In this document: positions 13,111-25,564 of the stretch, in pieces
Layout: every line of letters begins with the position of its first letter
Position numbering within the stretch: position 1 is the stretch's first letter
Assembly: GCA_030159075.1 (NCBI GenBank)
Contig: BROG01000979.1
Location: 1 to 64,000 of the forward strand
Direction: 5' to 3'
Source: Atrina japonica
Taxonomy: Eukaryota; Mollusca; Bivalvia; Pterioida; Pinnidae
DNA: 64,000 bases
Notes under the pieces: model-generated
What the model was told of the DNA's origin: nothing
Seen by the model: the letters and a program-made list of their open reading frames with translations, nothing else
The model's database searches: none
Program-made: the position numbers and the translations under genes

Positions 13111-13497
13111 AAAATATTTTAGTAGATTTACACTTTTTAAAGAAGTGTGGTCTTCAGAAAACTGTTAACATAGCGGGTTTGCCAGCTATTGAGAGACCCT
13201 TAAATATGACAAAGGACATTATTGACGTCATTCAAAAGCTTCTATTAATATTACATGTCCGGATATTTTGCTGGAGGTTAAAAAAACAGATATGAACTTT
13301 TATTTACTTAAAAGTACATAAGAAAGGTAATCTAGTTGAAATAATGGACGTCAGCTATTGACCCTGAACAAAGTTCATGTCATTAATATCTTCCATCACA
13401 ATTGCATACGGCTGCCGAGAATAACAAAGTGAAATTAGGTCATGGTTTTACAGTGCATAATTCTACATTGCTTGTAAAGGTATTGCTTATCTCTCCC
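13111..13497. other. Region 3' of tyrosinase A, no gene seen
   Basis: No coding frame. The gene's polyadenylation site may be here: a minus-strand AATAAA occurs near 13300. Confidence 0.4.
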
Positions 13498-13604
<107 letters not shown>

Positions 13605-13831
13605 GTGTGTGTAATGTATATGTTTAATGTATTCATATTTTAAACAGGATTATTGATGTGAAAAATAGTTGAAAACAATTAACATATCAACTTTGAAGTA
13701 AAACAGGAATGGACTTACTTCATTTTTAATTTTCATTCTTAAATGTTCAGAAAACATTGACGTCAGTTGCAGTATTCTCAGTTATGACGGCATTGTCCGA
13801 AAGCTCTCTTGAAAGAACATCAGTTTGAATG

Positions 13832-15165
13832 TTAATTGTTTATAATCCATGGCCAAACGTTCTTGTAATCACACATAAATCTAATCGCTGGGATATTCCC
13901 ACTGGGTAAGATGCTTTGTTCATTTTCAATCAATAATATATTAGTTGTTTTATCATACATTGCATTGCTGTACATTTTAGGCGAGATGCTAGTGATCCTG
14001 AATGCACCGCTACATGGGCGGTAACCTGAGGAAATGATATCATAGCACAGTGGTCGGCAAGTCCTTCCACAGGAGTCGTATGCGGTAAGCATAAATTCGC
14101 TGTCCACCGAAGAGGGTTTTTTAACGCCAATATATACCCCTAATTGTATTGGTTTACGTCTGGCACTCACTGCCACGAAATCTTTGTAACGTCCAACGTA
14201 ATTTAAGCCCTCTGATTCAATATAAATTTTGGAATCTTTATCGAAATTACATTTTGGATATGAAGCTAGGTGCTGCTCTTGATATCTCGTAGGGTGGACA
14301 TAGTCTATTTCAGTACTGATAAAACTCCAGTGATCAATATCAACTTTTCCGTTTATTATGAATGAGTTCTTGTAAGATTCGATTTTGTGACGAGCAGTAG
14401 AAACACTTCTACGATTCCTGGACCTGGCTTTGATTACGGCTTTTAAGCGCAAAATATCCCCGGTCAAAGATGACACCAAATCGTTCTTGGTCGACGTAAA
14501 GATTGGTTTCTTCTTAGTTCGTGTATCAACAAAAACAGAGTTTTCGAATTTTTTACCTATTGAAATCGGCTTTTTAGGGACAGAGGTTACGGTTTTCGCA
14601 TTTGCTACTTTAAATGCAGAAAAAGCACCTCTAAATCTCGATGTTGGCATTATCTGTGCGACTTCCTTACGTTGCGATGTACAAACCCTTTTTGTTTCAT
14701 TAGCAATGATGTTGGTTCCAAAACAATTTGGATATCTGATATAGGGCTCATATTGTACTAGTCTTTTATAATAAGAATGTAGAGAATCAACATTTCGAAT
14801 TCGTTGAATGTAAGGAAGAAAGCTCGTGGTATCATTACGCCTATGACCTGTCTGTGTTGTAATTGGGTATACAACCCTTCGTCCGTTTGCTTCCATTTCA
14901 TCCCGCCATTTAAACCAAATTGAATCCACCATAGCATGATGGCAGAAAAATATTGGGTCCCAAGCTGCTGTATTTACGCCACTAAGATAACCATCTACCC
15001 ACAAATGTGGTCCGTTATGATGACATTCGAGGCAAGTAAGTCTATCCAATCCTCTCCGTGGCTCAACTATCTGCTCCATACTGGTTGCGTTTAGAATAAG
15101 ATCTATTGCTTGTCGTGTCAACAGACTGCTTCCACCTAAATAAAGTTGATATTTTAATATTTATC

Positions 15166-15247
<82 letters not shown>

Positions 15248-15311
15248 ATAATAATAATAATGTTAATAGTAATAATGATGATAATGATAATAATAATATT
15301 GGTAATTATAC

Positions 15312-15354
<43 letters not shown>

Positions 15355-17397
15355 TAATAATAATAATGATAATGATAAGAGTAAAAACAATACATATGAT
15401 GATGATGATAATTATAGCAATAATGATAACTATGGATATAATAATTAAACATAATACAGTATTGATATTATTTGGTTTTTTATTATACTGCCTACAATTA
15501 TTGACTCATTTATATGGAATCGTCACGAGCTATTTTTGAAGTGTCATACATATCTTACCTGATCTATGTGCTAACGCCAATGTAATAAACCTTTTCACGA
15601 TAACTGTGTTCCAACTAATCTTATCTGCACACAAACACTTCCGAGTGCTATGAAGAAATTCCGTACTCAAAACATTTCGTACCTAAGAGAAAGAGTACCC
15701 AATGGAAGACTAATTGGTCCCGAATTTCGATGGGTATGACTTGTGTTGGGTGAGATCTGTAGGAACGCAGTTATCGTGAAAGGGTCCATAGAACTCTTTT
15801 TACGTTCTACGTCGGCTGGAAATCTCACCCAAAAAACCCCTGACTTCCGTTTATTATTATTATGATGATGATGATGATGATGATGATTATGATGTATGAT
15901 GATGATGATGATGAATAATTACCAGATCCAATATTCCTAAGAAGCGACGTGTTAGAAATGGTTCGCCAGTCTTTAAATGGACCTGTAGTAACAAATCCAT
16001 CCCCATTTCCGAAGAATTCGTCGCTGAAAAGTATTGTTTCCTCTGGATCATCCAACTCAAAATCAAGAGATGAATCCCAAAATGGAATAGGAAATCGTAA
16101 GATTGTTTCTAAACTAAAAAAATAGATATTTATATAACTTTGGTATTGTTTATAATATTTTTATGGACTTCAAAAACATTTTAATTTTATATTTTTGACA
16201 CTTTTAATTCAAGAATACGATAATCCGGGACACACTATTGATAACAAAATGTATACTTACATGTCATCAAGTATAAATATCAGAATAACAATGATTTATT
16301 TATCATTGTTTGTCTCCGTCAATAATTTACACGGCCCTATTGAGACTTTTTGTTCATAAATGGAATTTTCGAGTGTATAATTTATTTCTTATTTTAAAAG
16401 ATGTTTTACGTATCACAGACTTACGGAAAGGAAAAAAGACGTTTAATTCATAAGTGCACTTCTCTTCAAAGACAAAACATACACTCGACACACTAAAAAT
16501 ATGCACGTATTTCACATCTCCAGATTTTAAAACGTAATCGGCGAGGTCAACCTGATCATTCTAATTTTGACGTGAATAAAACAGATGAGCTATCATGAAT
16601 AGTCAATTAGCGTTTTATTTCTTCCTTTAAAGAGTGAATGAGAATAACATACATACATGGATTGGCATTTTTTATTATTTTAATTTACTTTATACTTACA
16701 GAAGTAGAAAGATTTGATGCCATCCTGGGAAGTTTGGTCCACCATGTACAAAACGCATTGTACCTCCTGAATGCAGTACCGCCATCATATCATAGAGACT
16801 TATATTCCTTTCAATTGTCTGAAATTAAAATAAATAATTTTCACCCATTTTATAGAAAATAAAATTTCATTCAAAATAGCGATAAATTAAAATAAATGTT
16901 TCCCCGAAAGTATTCCTCGATTTCAAATTGTAAAATTGTATTAAAGTGTGGTTAAATATGAAAGAACTTACAAAATCATTTTTAATCCTGTTCAAATTGG
17001 ATGTAAATCTGTCCCATTCCTCTTTGGATAAAGAACGTATTTCTTTTCTGTATCTCCATGTTCGTACCTGTCTTTTATGTCGAGACATTTTCATATTTTT
17101 CATCATTTCCAAAACTTCACCATTAATTTTCCTCAGTATTGAATTAAAATAATTCTGCGAGTTTTTGGTCAACACTGGAGGAGTAAAAAACTTGGCTGAT
17201 TCCTCATATAGGTAATGTCGAAAGCAATCACCCTGAATCTGGTGGGGCGGAATCTGAGTGGCATCCATACCATACGATGCTTCTATGTAACAAGTCTGCA
17301 GCTTTGTCGGAAGTGGTATTGGCTGAAGTATACCGACGGCGTACGGCTTGAAAAAGCTACAAGTCACTATTGCAACGTAAAGTAACAAAAACTCCAT
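13832..17397 (-). CDS. Tyrosinase-like secreted copper protein A (4 exons, 679 aa)
   Basis: Exons: 16972..17397, 16700..16818, 15923..16113 and 13832..15135 (intron phases 0, 2, 1; 2040 nt in total). Residues 1-22 form a signal peptide. A propeptide ends in a furin-like RHKR (106-109). CuA histidines are H158, H167 and H176 (LHSGG, then HGGPNFPGWH with H-x8-H spacing), followed by the family motif PFWDSSLD. CuB is CHHNGPH (H284/H285/H289) plus DPIFFCHHAMVD (H311/H312). After the catalytic domain comes a Lys/Arg-rich linker with SVFVD (445-449), an RNRR site (485-488), and a cysteine-containing C-terminal domain with YIESEGLNY that ends near CDYKNVWPW. The family oxidises phenols (Tyr or DOPA) to quinones; in molluscs members are linked to periostracum and shell maturation. 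The start is the only ATG in frame before the signal peptide. Paralogue of the gene at 25565..31114. Confidence 0.93.
15165..15448. repeat. (AAT)n/(ATT)n array in intron 3 of tyrosinase A
   Basis: AAT units then ATT units (15165-15262) form a near-perfect inverted repeat, followed by degenerate AAT/GAT sequence to 15448. It starts 30 nt from the exon 4 acceptor. Confidence 0.95.
15852..15914. repeat. (ATT)n-(ATG)n microsatellite next to the exon 3 donor of tyrosinase A
   Basis: Ends 8 nt before the donor GT at 15921-15922. Confidence 0.95.
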
Positions 17398-17544
17398 TCG
17401 TATTGTAAACAAAAGGTATAAATTTTACCGGGATATGAAAACTCTTAGAAGATTTGAATCAGAAACATAACATTAGATATAGCATAGACTAATTCTTTCA
17501 AAAATACAATACAAAATTAACTTCAGTAATTTGGTTTCGTAATG

Positions 17545-17552
17545 TATTTATA
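17545..17552 (-). promoter_or_regulatory. Putative TATA box of tyrosinase-like gene A
   Basis: TATAAATA followed by CATTACGAAAC, 148 nt upstream of the ATG at 17397. No splice site is needed between the box and the ATG, so an uninterrupted 5' UTR of about 115-120 nt is predicted. Confidence 0.4.
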
Positions 17553-18237
17553 ACACTCTAGGATGTCTCTCTGCATATCATTGAATTAAAAATGTCAAAT
17601 CTTTTTTTAAAACTGATTGTTTTAGTACGCGTTTATAAGCTTAACCGGATATATAAAGTACGTTCACAGGTCACTTGATCTATGACAAAACCTTCAGCAA
17701 GATAATGTATTATTGATACAGACGATTCATTTTATAACAAAAACTTCCGTTGTCGCTTGCATTATATAAGAAATTTTTTTTTATCATTTCTCGCGATTTA
17801 GTGGAAAATGTATAGTTATTGAGATTGATATATGTATGGTAAAAACAATATTTGGCGATGAATACATTGTAAATGGATAGTACTTAGATAGATTGAGGCA
17901 TCACGTAAAAGAAAAAGTCATTGTAAAATAACAGTTGAAAGTCTGACTGATTATTTTTCCAGGTAGATCTAGCCAATTGGTTTTGATTGACGGCAATTTC
18001 AACGAACAAAATACAGAGAAGAGACAAAAACAAATGGGAGATCGACAGTTTGGTTGCCCGAAAAATAATATTTTACATGCTTTAGTCAAATGCTGGGGTG
18101 GATTGGACGCCTGTTAAAATGCTACATTTTTTAATTTACAGGTCCTGTTTTCATCACAAACGTTTCAAATTGACAGATTAGAAACAACCAAAAACTAGTA
18201 TCAGTAATCTAAAAAATCAGTTACTGAATCGTGTATA
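17553..18237. other. Upstream flank of tyrosinase A
   Basis: A second TATA-like box (CTTATAAACG, about 17632) is present; no ORF or repeat supported. Confidence 0.4.
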
Positions 18238-18462
18238 TTGGTTGAGACGAGAATTTCTTCCTCTTTTATTTTATTTGAATTTGACAGTGGACTCACGGCG
18301 GGTGTGACCGGTCAGCAGGGGATGCATACTTCTCCATGGCACCTGACCCTAAATCTAGATTTCCAAAGATCCGTGTTTGTCCAGTTTTCACCAGATTTTT
18401 ATATTGTATACAGGACATCCAGCAGACTTATAATTTAGTATATGTGATTTTTATATTTTGAA
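18238..18462 (+). mobile_element. Penelope-like retroelement 3' tail
   Basis: GGACTCACGGCGGGTGTGAC, ATGCATACTTCTCCATGGCA, end near TATGTGATTTTTATATTT. Confidence 0.75.
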
Positions 18463-18908
18463 ATTAAAGTTCTGAGAAACTGACTTATATGTCGAAGTCA
18501 CCATGGTATAGTTTTGACCTGTTCCTATGGAAGTATACCAGTGAAGTGACAATTTTGGAACGTGCCATGACTTTCGAGACATAGAACCCATATTTTAAGT
18601 CTCAGCCGGATGACATTTCACTGGATCTTTCTATGTTTTTCGATTAATAACCAGTGTTAAAATTTTAATTGTACTGATATTTCGGGCTACGTTTCGGAAA
18701 TATCTCTGTGTCTCAAGGACAATCAAAAGGTAATTTTTCTCTAAAACGTGTAAATATGTAAGTTTTACTCACAACAAAGGCGTGGGTGTTCGATTTATAT
18801 GAATATTTTAATTCAATATTGATTCGTCTGAATTTGACCCTGTTAAATATACAGGTGCTTGAATAAGTATTTATACATATAAAATCATAAACAGATGAAT
18901 AGAATATA
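18463..18908. other. Intergenic, no feature recognised
   Basis: No supported ORF or repeat. Confidence 0.4.
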
Positions 18909-19081
18909 CAGTAAAACCTGCTATACCGGACACCTCTATATAAGGATTACCTGTTTATAAAGGAGAGTTTTTTTTCAAATCTCTTGACTGCATACATTAA
19001 ACTTGTGTATAAGGGTCACCTGCACATAAAAGTAAATATTTTCTGGTCCCCTTGGGTGACCCGTATATACAAGTTTCACTG
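18909..19081. mobile_element. 173-bp MITE, pogo-like ends
   Basis: Left end CAGTAAAACCTGCTATACCG, right end complement CAGTGAAACTTGTATATACG; the body is not related to the 8720/50627 family. Confidence 0.65.
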
Positions 19082-19099
19082 TTTAGACAATATGTCGTA

Positions 19100-19955
19100 C
19101 AATGAATTACGTTAATAAAAAGTAAAAATGAAGAAGTACCAATTAATAATCGAAGCTCAAGTGCATTAGAACACGGCGAATTAGATGTGCAAATTGTCTC
19201 AACATGAAGAACAATTGTGAATCCCAAACGGGATAGAACCAGGAGTCAGCGTCCTCTGCTGGCATGCCACACCCGACATTTCATATACAGAGGTAAACTA
19301 CTCACTGACAAATTATTGACACAGGGATATCGAAAACCGCGTTTGGTGTCAACGTTCCGCAAATTTTACGGTCGGTATTATATTCTTGTTTGCGACTACT
19401 CTGTTTCACTAAGTGAAATGTTGAGTTACCTGTTCGGTGGCGGTTGTTGAGATGTCTGTACCAATTATGATATACCTGTAAGTAAAACTGAACCGAGATG
19501 CTAACTGTTTGTTTCCTTTGGAGAGCAGATACTGTATAAATTCAGCTTCATATGAATACAAAAGGATGTCGGCCAAACGAGATGCACAATTGGTACCCAT
19601 TGGGATGCCGACAATCTGTTGGAAAACTTTTCCGGCAAAAACCACGAATATCGTTTTCAGTGAACTTGTTATTGGAATCAGAGTGTTCCTTCAAAAAATA
19701 AGGTTCTCCGTGACCTAACACTAAATATTTATATCTGCGATTTCCATTTTTGTATACAAAGGAGTTTTGTATAATTGATGTTAACCTGTTTCGGGGTTTT
19801 TTATGAGGAATTGTTGTGTGAAGGTAGAAAAATAAAAAAACTTTATGTTTGTAATATGTTTGAAATTTGGAGACTTTAAATGTTCCAACTGTGGATTCAC
19901 GGCGGGTGTGACCGGTCGACAGGGAATGCTTACTCCTACATGGCACCTGATCCCA
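19100..19955. pseudogene. Rearranged Penelope-like retroelement pieces in opposite orientations
   Basis: 19100-19262: minus-oriented 5'-region piece. 19263-19450 (+): IYRGKLLTDKLLTQGYRKPR and the 'gttgagttacctgttcggtgg' junction. About 19455-19870 (-): LHTTIPHKKPRNRLTSI, RRYKYLVLGHGEPYFLKEHS, VFQQIVGIPMGTNCASRLAD, YSYEAEFIQYLL. 19880-19955 (+): a short tail. Stops and frame changes show it is dead. Confidence 0.75.
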
Positions 19956-22900
19956 CAAAAAATTCTTTAACAGAGGCAATTAATGAACTGGAAAACTTTG
20001 CACAAATATCAGGTCTGAAAATTGATTTACAAAAACACATGCTGTTTGGTTTGGAAACAAAAAATATAGTGATGAAGTTATCTCCCCTGAACTAAGTTTA
20101 CAATGGGGAAATGAATCTTTTACTCTCTTGGACATTGATTTTAATGTAGACCTTCACAGGATTCTAAAAATAAACTATGATAAAAAAATAGTTAAACTGA
20201 AATCGATTATTAAATCTTGGAATAGAAGAAGGTTAACTCCAATAGAAAAAGTTCAAATTATAAAATCTTTATTAATTTCTCAACTTAACCATCTATCTAT
20301 ATCTCTTCCAAATCCAGATGAAAATTTTAAAAAAAACTTAACACTGAACTATACAAATTTCTGTGGGATAGTAAAGTTGATAAAGTCAAAAGAGACATAG
20401 TTGTGAAGAAATATATAGAGGGGGAACTTAACATGATACACATAACTTCTTTTATTGAATCTCTAAACTTAACATGGATTCAGAAACTTTAATGTACTTC
20501 TAGTAAGTGGCAAAACATTTTAAAAACAATTATTGATATATATAAACTAGCTAACTGTAGTAGTTACTATATTAATAAATGTAAAATGTAAACTGTAAAT
20601 GTAAAAACTCGATAATATGTTTTGGAGGGATGTTTTCAAAGCCTGGATAAATGTAGCAGAACAATTTGAAAACCAAAATGATTACATCAATTCAGTTACA
20701 GAAATACCAATATGGTTTAACAAATCCTTCTCCTTTAACAATATAAGTATTTTTTATAAAGAGTGGTTTAGTAATGGAGTGTTTTCCATAAATGACCACT
20801 CTGATTTTACACATAAGTATACTGAAGTTGATATAAAAAACATGCTGGAATTTCTAATAGACAATATATTTGTAATGTTCGGAGACGTGGTCTTTCAACA
20901 AACTGTCGACATTCCTATGGGAACCAATTGTGCTCCTTTAATGGCCGACCTGTTCCTTTATTCATACGAAGCAGACTTCATTCAGAAACTGCTGAATCAA
21001 AAGAAGAAAAAGTTAGCGGTGTCCTTTAATTTGACATTTAGATATATCGACGACGACGTTTTGTCAATTAATAATGACAATTTTCATACATATGTCAATG
21101 CGATATATCCCAGCGAACTAGAAATTAAAGATACAACAGAATCAAGTACACACGCTTCATACTTAGACATTTTACTTAATATAAACACAGACGGGAAATT
21201 AGCAACTAAGCTATACGATAAACGCGACGATTTCGACTTTCCCATCGTAAATTTTCCACATTTAAGTAGTAATATCCCTCAGTCACCTGCATATGGAGTT
21301 TATATTTCACAAATGATCCGATATGCCAGGGCGTGCTCGACATATGAAGATTTCATATACAGAGGTAAACTACTCACTGACAAATTATTGACACAGGGAT
21401 ATCGAAAACCGCGTTTAATGTCAACGTTCCGCAAATTTTATGGTCGGTATAATAGTCTTGTTTGCGACTACTCTGTTTCAGTAAGTGAAATGTTGAGTTG
21501 CCTTTTCGTTGGCGGTTGTTGAGACGTCTGTACCAATTGTGACGAGGATACACTCCTCACGTGTTTCATTGGACTTGACTGTGGACTCACGGCGGGTGTG
21601 ACCGGTCGACAGGGGATGCTTACTCCTCCATGGCACCTGATCCCACCTCTTGGTTTCCAGAGGTCCGTGTTTGTCCATTTTTACCGGATTTGTATCTATG
21701 TCCTGGACATCCCATTGATTTATACTTTGATATCTGAGATTTTTATATTTATTAAAGATTACAAAAATCTCAATTTTACAATCTTGAAGAATTTAAAATT
21801 AGATTTCAAATTAAGACAGAATTTTACAGTATTATGGTATAACGTCAAAGATTCAAAAATATATTTTACAAAGTGAAAAACCATGTAATAGACTTTACTA
21901 TCCTAATATACCTGTAAATATAAAGATAATATTAAAAAAACAAACAGGGTGGTAAAATGTTTTACAATTTACTAATCAACAACAATTCCATTTCTTCTGG
22001 CAGGAGAAAATCAGACAATATTTTTTATTTTGATGAATTTACATGGAATAGTATATATAATATTCCTTTTAAAGTAGCAACACAATCTACTTTACAGTGG
22101 CTTCAGTACAAAATAAATATGTATATTTTAACTACAAATTCCTACCTATATAGAGCTAGTATTGTAAATAGTACTTACTGTAATAGATGTAAAGAAGAAA
22201 TTTAAACAACTGAACATTCCCTCTGGGAATGCGAATTTGTTCAAAGTTTTCTGAATGATTTTTGTGGCTTATTAGATTCTCTTCATATTTCATTTAACTT
22301 TAGCAAAGAAACTTTTATATTTGGTCTATTCAAAAACTTGAATGGGATATACAACACTGTTGATAATAAAATTCTGTTAATTATAAAACATTACATTCAT
22401 AAAACAAGATGTTTACAACAGCCTTTATCAATAAGATGTCTGAGACTTTTAATAAAGGACCACTATAATGTTCTAAAATATATTGTAAATAGTAAAGAGG
22501 ACAAACACAAAAAACTTTTTAATAGTGAATGGTTCCAATGGGAAGGGTCATAATTGTTTACTGTCTATTTTTAAATGGAAAACATGTGGAACCTTTAATA
22601 TACTCAAATATGTGTGTGGTTTTTTTTTTTTGGTTTTTGTTTTGTTTTGTTTTGTTTTCAGTGTTTATTAAATCTAAAATTATATCCTTTAACAATTAAG
22701 ACATTTCTTGTATAAGTAATAGACCCCTCACTCCTGCTTCATCATGTTCAAAAATATCTCAAACTTCTTTAAAATTAAAAAGTACTTTAAGCACATTTCT
22801 CTCTTTTTCTCTATCCTTTTGGCTCTATTTTTTCTCTACTTTGACTAAAACGATGTACAAATGAACATAAAGAAATTAATTTATATGTTCATGTTTTTAA

Positions 22901-23064
22901 GATATAGAGAATGAAATATGTATGAAAATGATACAAATGACGTCAATGTACTTGTATATGAGAGAATGTATGTATGTAAAACATAAAATCAATATGTCAA
23001 ACTATTAATTTTGATGTAATTTGTACTGTGTATACTGTCAAAAATAAAATAATTAAAAAAAAAA
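19955..23064 (+). pseudogene. 5'-truncated LINE retrotransposon, broken and interrupted
   Basis: Reverse-transcriptase C-terminal part reads NELENFAQISGLKIDLQK, IVKLKSIIKSWNRRRLTPIE, IKSLLISQLNHLSISLPNP, IEGELNMIHITSFIESLNLT, then WYNKS-like IPIWFNKSFS and IFYKEWFSNG. After the foreign insert it resumes with LQWLQYKINMYILTTNSYLY and a zinc-knuckle-like CNRCKEE...HSLWECEF, ending at 22553. Stops at 20398-20400 and 22203-22205 and several frame changes inactivate it. A 3' UTR and an A-rich end (about 23040-23064) follow. The fragment starts in the middle of the polymerase, consistent with 5' truncation on insertion. Confidence 0.8.
20797..21745 (+). mobile_element. Penelope-like retroelement inserted in the LINE: reverse transcriptase and 3' tail
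   Basis: The best-preserved copy in the window. One frame runs to the stop at 21522: HSDFTHKYTEVDIKN, VFQQTVDIPMGTNCAPLMAD, LFLYSYEADFIQKLLNQ, RYIDDDVLSINND (the usual YIDD is expanded to YIDDD by one codon), IYPSELEIKDTTESS, YLDILLNINTDGKLATKLYD, GVYISQMIRYARACSTYEDF, LLTQGYRKPRLMSTFRKFYG. A tail follows with GTGACCGGTCGACAGGGGAT and the end TATCTGAGATTTTTATATTT. I assign it to Penelope-like elements by motif resemblance and by the inverted and tandem partial copies nearby; no endonuclease domain is visible, so the class is not certain. Confidence 0.75.
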
Positions 23065-23300
23065 TGAAGAAGTACCAATCGATAATCAAAACTCAAGTCC
23101 ATTAGAACACGACGAATTAAATCTGTAAATGGTCTCAACGTGAAGAACAATTACGAATCCCAAACGGGATAGGACCAGATGTCCGGAAGGAGTCAGCGTC
23201 CTCTGCTGGCATGTCACACCCGTCGGAAACCTTTTGAGTATTTCACGCGTCAAATTGGGTGAAAATGTCAAGTTTGGTGAAAAGGTCAAGCTCGGTGTAA
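23065..23300 (-). mobile_element. Retroelement 5'-region piece
   Basis: 'gaagaagtaccaatcgataa', 'caacgtgaagaacaattacg', 'gatgtccggaaggagtcagc' match 19118-19260 and 33610-33760. Confidence 0.55.
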
Positions 23301-23755
23301 AGCACGATTGGTGATAGGGAGTCGCTGTCTGTGGTCATGCTCCAGAATAGTCTAATATTCCTGAGAGGGGGACTTCATAATGTTTAACAACATCCCCATA
23401 TCGACCATAAAACTACTTAAACGACGATTTCAAGCGTTCAACAACGTAACCTTGTGTAAGTAGATTATTGGCTAGTCGATTCGCTCTCAGAACAAAACAT
23501 TCAAGAAGGAATTTATTTCATATCAGTTTAGAAGGAAATATTGAATGTATATTTCTTAATAGTACAACGATAGTCTATAGTTTTATGAAATTCGACATTT
23601 AGAAATAAGAAATCGATTGCTAATGAATGCGACGCTAAGAAATGATAAGTAAAGATATATTAGTATGGAAGGGTTATAAATTGAGTTAGTGGGAACTTGC
23701 ACTCAAATTTCTCTTCTGAATATATAGAAAAATAGATTGAAGTATCCGTTTCAAA

Positions 23756-23860
23756 ATGTCTGTCTCTTTGCCTTACAAAGAAATTCAAACTGGAAACCAA
23801 GGTGAGGGTGACAATGTACTGACTAATGGTCAGTCGGAACTAGACGTCACCAAAGTTTAA
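23756..23860 (+). CDS. Short ORF or possible first exon (very tentative)
   Basis: ATG opens a 34-codon hydrophilic frame (MSVSLPYKEIQTGNQGEGDN...). A good donor (CCAAG|GTGAGG) lies at about 23800, so it could be a first exon of a plus-strand gene, but I found no second exon. May be chance. Confidence 0.15.
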   Translation: MSVSLPYKEIQTGNQGEGDNVLTNGQSELDVTKV

Positions 23861-23943
23861 CAAAAAACGATGACCACAGTAAGGTGTCTAATATTTATAA
23901 CCAATATAGATGATGTTTGAAAATGATATACAATGTGTTGAAT

Positions 23944-23955
23944 TGATGATGATGG

Positions 23956-24005
<50 letters not shown>

Positions 24006-24012
24006 GTGATGT
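23944..24012. repeat. (ATG)n microsatellite
   Basis: GAT/ATG trinucleotide with GGT interruptions. Confidence 0.95.
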
Positions 24013-24367
24013 TGAAACAATGATAAATTAAATACACTCCATACTAATTAAATTAAAACATATTTATTAATTCAAATCGCCCTGTTACACATACAATCTC
24101 TGTATCATTTCCTGGGATTCACGATTCGATACGGTAAAAAAGATGTTTTTAGATCGATAAACGCTCATGCACAGATGCATGGAAACACGTCTCTTCTCAC
24201 TCACCATCTAAAAAGTTCCCATCATATAAGTTTTATTTATATATACATGTATATAATTATAATATATGCTAAGGCATATACATATGTATTTTTGTTTAAG
24301 GTTTATTCCAGAGCTCCTCAGTTCTGGCACCCTTTATGTGTTTAGGGCAATAACATTTCTAATATGC

Positions 24368-24470
<103 letters not shown>

Positions 24471-24540
24471 CAACTGTTATCGTTATACATAATACATAAT
24501 TTGGGGCCATATGTAGGTTATACCTTTTGTCTTATAAAAT

Positions 24541-24985
24541 GGCGTTTATATTTCACAAATGATCCGATATGCCAGTGCATGTTCAACATATGAACATGTC
24601 ATATACAGAGGTAAACTATTCACTGACAGATTATTGACATAGGGATATCGAAAACCGCGTTTGATGTCAACGTTCCGCAAATTTTATGCCCAGTATAGTA
24701 ATCTTGTTAGCAATTACTTTGTTCCACTAAAATGTTGAGTCGCCTGTTCGATAGCAGTTGTTGTGACGTCTGTAACAGTTGATTCGTTCTTCACGTATTT
24801 CATTTGGATTTGACTGTGGACTCACGGAGGGTGTGGCCGGTCAAAAGGGGATGCTTACTCCTCCATGGCACCTGATTTCACCTCTTGATTACTAGAGGTT
24901 CGTGTTTGTCTAATTTTTACCAGATTTGTATCTGTATCCTGGACATCCTAAAGATATATACTTTCGAACCTGAGATTTTTATATG
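24541..24985 (+). pseudogene. Penelope-like retroelement fragment with tail
   Basis: End of the polymerase (QMIRYASACSTYEHVIYRGK, a stop inside LLT*GYRKPR, STFRKFYAQYSN) followed by the usual tail (ACTCACGGAGGGTGTGGCCG, CCTGGACATCCTAAAGATAT). Confidence 0.8.
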
Positions 24986-25564
24986 ATACCATTTTCTCTA
25001 CAGAACTCTTCATCCGTTATAAATTCAAACCCAACTGTTCTTTATATATTTTTAAAACTTAATATCCACATTATCCGATGCTATGCATTGTTTCAATGTC
25101 ACAGTCGAGTGGTGCTTATTTAACAAGGAATCAATGCTGTGGAATATAGATATGAATTGTGTTATACAAAATAGGACATTTATATGGTATTGTATCACTC
25201 ACTGACAAAAAAGACAATATCCTTTGCAATTTTTATTTGACAAATTTAAAAGCAGCCGGATTTCTAGTAAATAAATTAAATATATATAAATAGTAACCAC
25301 ATTGCACTTTGGCCCGTCACGAATGACATGATAAAGTTCTTTTAAAAGTAAAAAAAAAATAATTATTTAGGTAATTTTTTCATAATTAAAAGGTGAATTA
25401 CAAATATACAAATTGTAGTATATGTATCATATATAAAATATATAATGTTGCTCAAATGTGTAAATTATTTTTAACTTGTGGTCTCCTAAGCCAGGTAGTC
25501 GTTAGGCAATGTTCCACTGTAAATCATACTTGTATTGTGCTAACCAGAGGAAATAAAGTATTGG
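24986..25564. other. 3' flank of tyrosinase B, no gene seen
   Basis: AT-rich. A minus-strand AATAAA-like site lies near 25250; no ORF supported. Confidence 0.4.

Noticed and set aside
14430..14744. 104-codon plus-strand ORF, and similarly 26268..26669
   Set aside because: Both are antisense shadows of exon 4 of the tyrosinase-like genes, opened by the biased codons of the basic linker.
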